A stretch of DNA of 64,000 nt, taken from the NCBI GenBank assembly GCA_023258975.1, contig JAHFRD010000005.1, positions 171,711 through 235,710 on the forward strand. Reading direction: 5' to 3'. The position numbers and the translations under genes are program-made. Shown here piece by piece: positions 59,869 to 64,000 of the stretch; positions within the stretch are counted from its first letter, which is position 1; each line of letters begins with the position of its first letter. Origin of the DNA: Hydrogenophilales bacterium (GTDB lineage Bacteria; Pseudomonadota; Gammaproteobacteria; Burkholderiales; Thiobacillaceae). The notes below the pieces were generated by a model that did no database searches, was not told the origin of the DNA, and was given only the letters and a program-made list of their open reading frames with translations.

Positions 59869-61110
59869 ATGGGCAAATGGCTAATCCGAATCACGCTGGC
59901 GCTGCTGGCCGCGCTGCCCGGCCTGGCGGGGGCCGGCGGCGAGGCACCCATGCTGGTGGCCAGCGCCGACACGGCGCGCTATCTGCCCTCGCCCGACGCG
60001 CTGATCGCCAAGACGATTCAGGACATCCGCACCAATCGCCTCGATGACGCACTGCGGGAAGTCAACCGCGTCATCTCGCTACGTCCCGATTTCAAGCTCG
60101 CCCACCTCATCAAGGGCGATCTGCTGATGGCGCGTTCACGCCCGCTTTCGGGCATCGGCACGGTGACCTCCAGTTCGGAGAAATCCGCGCAATCGCTGTC
60201 CGACCTGCGCGATGAAGCGCGGGTGCGTCTGCTGCGCTATATCGACCAACCTGATCCAGCCCAGCTGCCGCGCCAGATTCTGCAACTGGCCCCCGACCAG
60301 AAATACGCCCTGCTGGCCGACGCCTCGCGCGCCCGCCTCTATCTGTTCGAGAACGTGAACGGCGAGCCGCGTCTAAAGGCCGATTTCTACATGACCATCG
60401 GCAAGAACGGCACGGACAAGCGCGTGGAAGGCGACAAGCGCACACCGATGGGTATCTATCAGATCGCCAAACAGCTCCCCAGCAAAGGCCTCGCCGACCT
60501 CTATGGCGCCGGCGCCTTCCCGCTCGATTATCCAAACGAGTGGGACCGCGCCCAGGGACGCGGCGGCCACGGCATCTGGCTGCATGGCGTACCGTCCGAC
60601 ACCTACAGCCGCCCTCCCCGCTCCAGCGATGGCTGCGTGGTGGTGACCAATCCCGATTTAAAGGAACTCAGCCGCTGGGTGCAGCCCGGCGCCACGCCGG
60701 TTGTGCTCGCCGAGCGCACCGACTGGATCGACCGCGCGGCCTGGGAACAGGCCAGGAGCGATCTGATGGCGCAACTCCATTCCTGGCAGGCAAGCTGGAA
60801 GGAACGCGAAGCGGAACGTTTCCTGGGCCATTACGGGCGTGATTTCCTGCAAGGAGCGGGCCGCGCCTGGGCGGAAAGCAAACGCCGCAACATCACCGAC
60901 AAGGCCTGGATCAAGGTGGAACTGGAAGACGTCAGCCTGTTCCTCTATCCAGGCAGCGACATGGCGTATGCCGAATTCACCCAGCGCTACAGCAGTGACC
61001 GTCTCTCCAGCGTCAGCCGAAAACGTCTCTACTGGCTTCTGGACGAGGGCCATTGGCGCATCGTCATGGAAAAAACTTCGGAACTGCCTACCCACCTCGC
61101 GCAACGTTGA
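59869..61110 (+). CDS. L,D-transpeptidase with NTF2-like C-terminus
   Basis: A 413-residue YkuD-domain enzyme that cross-links or modifies peptidoglycan, or attaches proteins to it. Signal peptide about 1-22; helical N-terminal part; YkuD domain about 140-285 with His239 in GIWLHGVPSD and catalytic Cys256 in RSSDGCVVV. The C-terminal domain (about 305-410, SWKEREAERFLGHYGRDF, FTQRYSSDRLSSVSRKRLYW) is NTF2-like and similar to that of the preceding TPR protein. This resembles L,D-transpeptidases of the Cds6 type. The ATG at 59869 lies 11 bases after AGGAG; a TTG at 59860 is an alternative. Confidence 0.9.
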   Translation: MGKWLIRITLALLAALPGLAGAGGEAPMLVASADTARYLPSPDALIAKTIQDIRTNRLDDALREVNRVISLRPDFKLAHLIKGDLLMARSRPLSGIGTVTSSSEKSAQSLSDLRDEARVRLLRYIDQPDPAQLPRQILQLAPDQKYALLADASRARLYLFENVNGEPRLKADFYMTIGKNGTDKRVEGDKRTPMGIYQIAKQLPSKGLADLYGAGAFPLDYPNEWDRAQGRGGHGIWLHGVPSDTYSRPPRSSDGCVVVTNPDLKELSRWVQPGATPVVLAERTDWIDRAAWEQARSDLMAQLHSWQASWKEREAERFLGHYGRDFLQGAGRAWAESKRRNITDKAWIKVELEDVSLFLYPGSDMAYAEFTQRYSSDRLSSVSRKRLYWLLDEGHWRIVMEKTSELPTHLAQR

Positions 61111-61114
61111 TTCC

Positions 61115-61729
61115 ATGTCGATTCAGAACCTGACCCGCCTCATCCTGGCTTTTTGCCTGCTTTCCTTCACCGCCACCAGCTTCGCGGCACCCAAATCCGT
61201 TTCTTCCAAGAAACCCAAACGAGCCCACGTCATGATCAAACTGCAAACCAACTTCGGCCCCATCACTCTGGAACTGGACGCCAAAGCCGCGCCGGAAACC
61301 GTCGCCAACTTCGTGCAATACGTGCGCGACGGCCACTACAACGGCACCATTTTTCACCGTGTGATCGACGGTTTCATGATTCAGGGCGGCGGCTTCACCG
61401 CCGAAATGGAGCAGAAAGCCACCCGCGCGCCGATCCGCAATGAAGCCGACAACGGCCTCAGGAACGTCGCCTACAGCATCGCCATGGCGCGCACTCCGGA
61501 TCCCGATTCCGCCAGCAGCCAGTTCTTCATCAATATTGCCGACAACGGCTTCCTCAACTTCCGCGAGCCTTCCGCGCAAGGTTATGGCTATTGCGTGTTC
61601 GGGCGTGTCAGCGAAGGCCAGGACACGGTCGACCGCATCCGCAAGGTGCGTACCGGCATGCGCGCCGGCCACCAGGATGTGCCGGTCGAGAACGTCATCA
61701 TCGAGACCGCCGAGGTCGTGGAAGGCTGA
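61115..61729 (+). CDS. Exported cyclophilin-type peptidylprolyl isomerase
   Basis: A 204-residue cis-trans prolyl isomerase. A signal peptide (about 1-24, ending TSFAA) and a short Lys-rich stretch come before the cyclophilin core: TIFHRVIDGFMIQGGGF with the catalytic Arg, and DSASSQFFINIADNGFLNF. Expected to act in the periplasm; a later ATG (HVMIKLQTNFGPI) would give a cytosolic PpiB-like form of about 164 residues, so the localisation is an inference. It shares one base with lpxH (TGATG). Confidence 0.93.
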   Translation: MSIQNLTRLILAFCLLSFTATSFAAPKSVSSKKPKRAHVMIKLQTNFGPITLELDAKAAPETVANFVQYVRDGHYNGTIFHRVIDGFMIQGGGFTAEMEQKATRAPIRNEADNGLRNVAYSIAMARTPDPDSASSQFFINIADNGFLNFREPSAQGYGYCVFGRVSEGQDTVDRIRKVRTGMRAGHQDVPVENVIIETAEVVEG

Positions 61730-62484
61730 TGCGGGACGTGGCCACGGCCACCCTGTTTCTCTCCGATCTGCATCTCACCCCGGAACGCCCCGGCGCCGCC
61801 GAGTCGTTCCGGTTCTTTCTGGCGCAACGCGCCCCCACCGCCGCCGCGCTCTACATCCTTGGCGATCTGTTCGAGGCCTGGGTCGGTGACGACGATCTCG
61901 CCCTTCCCTTTCACGCTGGAATTGCCGCCGATCTGAAGCGCGTGGCTCATCACGGCGTCCCCGTCCATCTCCTGCCGGGCAATCGCGATTTTCTCGCCGG
62001 CCCGGATCTGGCCCGCGCGGCCGGCCTGACCCTGATGGAAGACCCCACTTGCATCCATCTGTATGGCACCCCCACCCTGCTCGCGCATGGTGATGCCTGG
62101 TGCACCGACGATGCGCAATATCAGGCATTCCGCGCCCAGGCGCGGGAAGCGGACTGGCGCGCCGGATTTCTCGGCAAACCTTTGCCGGAACGCCACGCCA
62201 TCGCCACCGCCCTGCGTGAACGCAGCGAACAGGCCAAAGCCGGGAAACGCCCCGAAATCATGGATGTGAACCCGGAGGCCGTGGCCGAGGCCTTCCGCGC
62301 GCATGCCGTCAGCCGCATCATCCACGGCCACACCCACCGGCCCGCGTTCCATAGCCGAATCATCGACGGCCGCTCGTGTGAACGTTGGGTATTGCCGGAC
62401 TGGTACGAAGCTACCGGCGGCTATCTTGCATGCGACGCTTCGGGTTGCCGCATGGAGACATGGCCACCTGGGAATGGCGGCTGA
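61729..62484 (+). CDS. lpxH: UDP-2,3-diacylglucosamine pyrophosphatase
   Basis: Cleaves UDP-2,3-diacylglucosamine to lipid X in lipid A synthesis at the inner membrane. The 251-residue calcineurin-like phosphoesterase shows the metal motifs LFLSDLHLTPERPG, LGDLFEAWVGDDD, LLPGNRDFL, LLAHGDAWC and IIHGHTHRPAFHS. It is coupled to the cyclophilin gene by a TGATG overlap, an order found in many betaproteobacteria. Confidence 0.96.
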   Translation: MRDVATATLFLSDLHLTPERPGAAESFRFFLAQRAPTAAALYILGDLFEAWVGDDDLALPFHAGIAADLKRVAHHGVPVHLLPGNRDFLAGPDLARAAGLTLMEDPTCIHLYGTPTLLAHGDAWCTDDAQYQAFRAQAREADWRAGFLGKPLPERHAIATALRERSEQAKAGKRPEIMDVNPEAVAEAFRAHAVSRIIHGHTHRPAFHSRIIDGRSCERWVLPDWYEATGGYLACDASGCRMETWPPGNGG

Positions 62485-62778
62485 TGTGTGGCATCGCTGC
62501 CCGCCATCTCCTGGTTTCTTGAGCAATATCAATAAAATATGGAACCCCACGCGTTCAGTCGGGTCATCATTGGCAGCCATGATCTTTCAGCACGCTCTCC
62601 ACGGTGGGTCAGGCCGCGATTTGATCTTCGCTGACACCCCGGAGGCGCCGGGCAGCCGGCGGCAAACCGCCTCATGCCAGCCCAGGCCTTGAAGGATTTT
62701 CACGATAACGGCACCATCCCTGAAGTTCTCCCGATTGCAGCCGATAAGCGGGGCAACCGATTCTTGAAGGACAGCCTT

Positions 62779-63810
62779 ATGAAAGTTTTACCTCAACTCT
62801 TGAGTTGCCTGCTCGTCGCATCCGTTGCGTTACTCAACAGTGGCGCGGCATGGAGTACGGTTCAAACGCACGAGGAACTGTCCAAGTCCTCGGCGAAAAC
62901 GACACATAAGAAAGCCAAGAAAGCGCGCGGCAAGGTAAAAAACGCAAGCAGGAAAAACAAAAAATCGGACGCCAATGCAATAGCGGCCTCCCCGGTTGTC
63001 AGTGTCAAGGCGCCTTCGGTGCCTGCGGAAAATCCTTATCTGCCTGCTTCGACCGCTTCCATCGTGGCAAAACCGAATATCTACCTACCCGGTGCCGTCG
63101 TGACGGTGGCCAGCGCGCCGAATCCCTACACACCCGTGGCGGTTCCCGCGACCTCGGCCGCCCCATTGGCGCTGACCAAGTCGATGGCCCTGGGAACCGC
63201 CAGCGTGCCGGTGGCGCCCCAGGCGGCTCCATCGCCCGTCCCCGCGCCTATCGCCTCCACGCCCGCCGCAACCAAAGCTGCGGTCGCGCCCGCACCCGCT
63301 CCGCAGGCAACCATACAAACCACACCGTGGCAGACCGCTCCGAACACCACGCGGCCCAATGGCCTCAATCCTTACCTGGTTTTTAGTGCGCCCTACAATC
63401 AGGCCCCCGCCACGTTCAACCCGGCCGAAAGCCTTGGCCAACTGTTCGGCATCCTCAAATTTGCCCTACCCTCGCTGCCGACTCCCGAGCAGTCCTACAG
63501 AGTGGCCTTCAACCAGCCTTCCGGCATACCCATCTCAACACAAGGGCTTGGCCAACTATTCAACGACTTGAGGCAGTTCCTGCCCGAACCCCATCTGCCA
63601 TCAGCGGACATAGACATCCTTCCGAGTATCAAAAAGGTTTACCCCACTGGTGAAAAACCCCTGGTGGTACTGACCTTCAAATGCCCCACTGAACTGATCG
63701 GCATCACGCCCATTCCCACCAAAGTGCTTCGTTGGTTAATCACGACGGGCATGGACGGCATCAACAGCACCAATCTGCTCTCATTCAACATGCAGCAGGT
63801 CTGCCAGTAG
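62779..63810 (+). CDS. Secreted Ala/Pro-rich protein with NPYxP repeats
   Basis: A 343-residue protein that I do not recognise. Signal peptide about 1-27 (MKVLPQLLSCLLVASVALL); then a Lys-rich basic stretch (THKKAKKARGKVKNASRKNK); an Ala/Pro/Thr-rich region (about 70-215) with recurring NPYLP, NIYLP, NPYTP and NPYLV units; two GQLF-containing segments (SLGQLFGILKFALPS, GLGQLFNDLRQFLPEP); and a C-terminal part with two Cys (FKCPTELIG, QQVCQ). The layout suggests a cell-surface or wall-bound protein. GAAGGA lies 7 bases before the ATG. Its base use is less GC-rich than that of the neighbours and an IS66-like element begins just after. The 294-bp gap before it shows no gene. Confidence 0.7.
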   Translation: MKVLPQLLSCLLVASVALLNSGAAWSTVQTHEELSKSSAKTTHKKAKKARGKVKNASRKNKKSDANAIAASPVVSVKAPSVPAENPYLPASTASIVAKPNIYLPGAVVTVASAPNPYTPVAVPATSAAPLALTKSMALGTASVPVAPQAAPSPVPAPIASTPAATKAAVAPAPAPQATIQTTPWQTAPNTTRPNGLNPYLVFSAPYNQAPATFNPAESLGQLFGILKFALPSLPTPEQSYRVAFNQPSGIPISTQGLGQLFNDLRQFLPEPHLPSADIDILPSIKKVYPTGEKPLVVLTFKCPTELIGITPIPTKVLRWLITTGMDGINSTNLLSFNMQQVCQ

Positions 63811-63830
63811 CAGGGCAATGTACCTCCTGT

Positions 63831-63859
63831 AACGCCGGCACACTTGCCGGCGTTTTTTT
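63831..63859 (+). terminator. Rho-independent terminator
   Basis: AACGCCGGCA/TGCCGGCGTT with a four-base loop, then a T-run. The stem is a relative of the family B repeat (GTAACGCCGGC). Confidence 0.9.
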
Positions 63860-63925
63860 CGCCGGCGGATAGCAGCACGGTAAGCATCCAGCCGCCCCAC
63901 CTACGCAAGCGGCTGGAAATCAGCG

Positions 63926-64000
63926 TTAACCTGACTTCCGCAACGGCAACAGCTCATCGATCCGACTATTGCGCCAAGTTGGCAGCTTCTCCAAGGTGTC
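63926..64000 (-). CDS. IS66-like transposase, C-terminal end (runs off right edge)
   Basis: Only the last 24 codons are present, on the minus strand: DTLEKLPTWRNSRIDELLPL, then a short basic tail and TAA. LPTxRxSRIDELLP is the usual C-terminus of IS66-family TnpC transposases. Most of the element lies beyond the window. The sequence 63860-63925 is presumably its end and flank; I could not define the terminal inverted repeat. Confidence 0.65.
   Translation of the reverse strand, partial: DTLEKLPTWRNSRIDELLPLRKSG

Noticed and set aside
62485..62778. c-di-GMP (GEMM) riboswitch before the NPYxP protein
   Set aside because: GGCGGCAAACCGCC forms a hairpin, but the GEMM core (CACGC, GGGCAAACC, GACGCAAAGCC) is absent.

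Overview
The window reads as a chromosomal segment of a GC-rich betaproteobacterium, probably a sulfur oxidiser. The evidence is the gene set: GlnRS, MinCDE, HrcA/NadK/RecN clustering, a free-standing aceE-aceF-lpdA operon with a lipoyl-bearing LpdA, a two-subunit flavocytochrome c sulfide dehydrogenase (fccAB) and a TusE/DsrC-family protein. No rRNA, tRNA, CRISPR array or prophage was seen. The genus cannot be fixed from sequence reading alone.

Layout. 1-1.7 kb: start of dnaK (minus strand, cut by the left edge), grpE, a decayed transposase fragment and a secreted HIRAN protein. 1.8-4.8 kb: minus-strand set of DUF1501, DUF1800 and a small secreted protein. 5.0-7.0 kb: DinG/YoaA-type helicase. 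7.0-12.0 kb: periplasmic alpha/beta hydrolase with a membrane GGDEF-EAL protein, then a convergent LysM-FecR envelope protein. 12.1-15.0 kb: purT, an HDOD protein, tusE and a small secreted protein. 15.4-25.4 kb: three consecutive large signalling genes (CBS-PAS-GGDEF; six-PAS GGDEF-EAL; PAS/GAF GGDEF-EAL). 25.5-32.2 kb: typA, MtfA-type peptidase, thioredoxin, an aminotransferase carrying an in-frame insert, and minCDE. 32.3-39.4 kb (minus): yajQ, parDE, recN, a GGDEF-EAL gene overlapping a PhnD-like binding-protein gene, and nadK. 39.5-43.6 kb: hrcA, hemH, fccAB. 44.1-47.7 kb: rimO, a second toxin-antitoxin pair, a NUDIX hydrolase and mnmA. 47.8-55.5 kb: M17 aminopeptidase, then the pyruvate dehydrogenase operon. 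55.6-58.6 kb: cysS and glnS (minus). 58.8-62.5 kb: TPR protein, L,D-transpeptidase, cyclophilin and lpxH. 62.8-64 kb: an unusual secreted protein and the 3' end of an IS66-like transposase.

Two themes stand out. First, cyclic-di-GMP: five GGDEF proteins (four with EAL) plus the YajQ family, whose members can bind c-di-GMP, lie within about 30 kb, with inputs predicted in the periplasm (PhnD-like protein, Cache-like loop) and cytoplasm (CBS, PAS, GAF). Second, short palindromic repeats of two related families (arms beginning GTAGGAGCGGGC or GTAGCGCCGGCG) sit at many gene 3' ends. They supply the stop codons of the thioredoxin and recN genes and lie between aceF and lpdA. The most unusual items are the PhnD-like/GGDEF-EAL unit between nadK and recN, the insert in the aminotransferase, the thioredoxin with a His-rich CxxC N-terminus, the paired NTF2-like tails of the TPR protein and L,D-transpeptidase, and the FNR-like palindrome with tandem repeats before fccAB.
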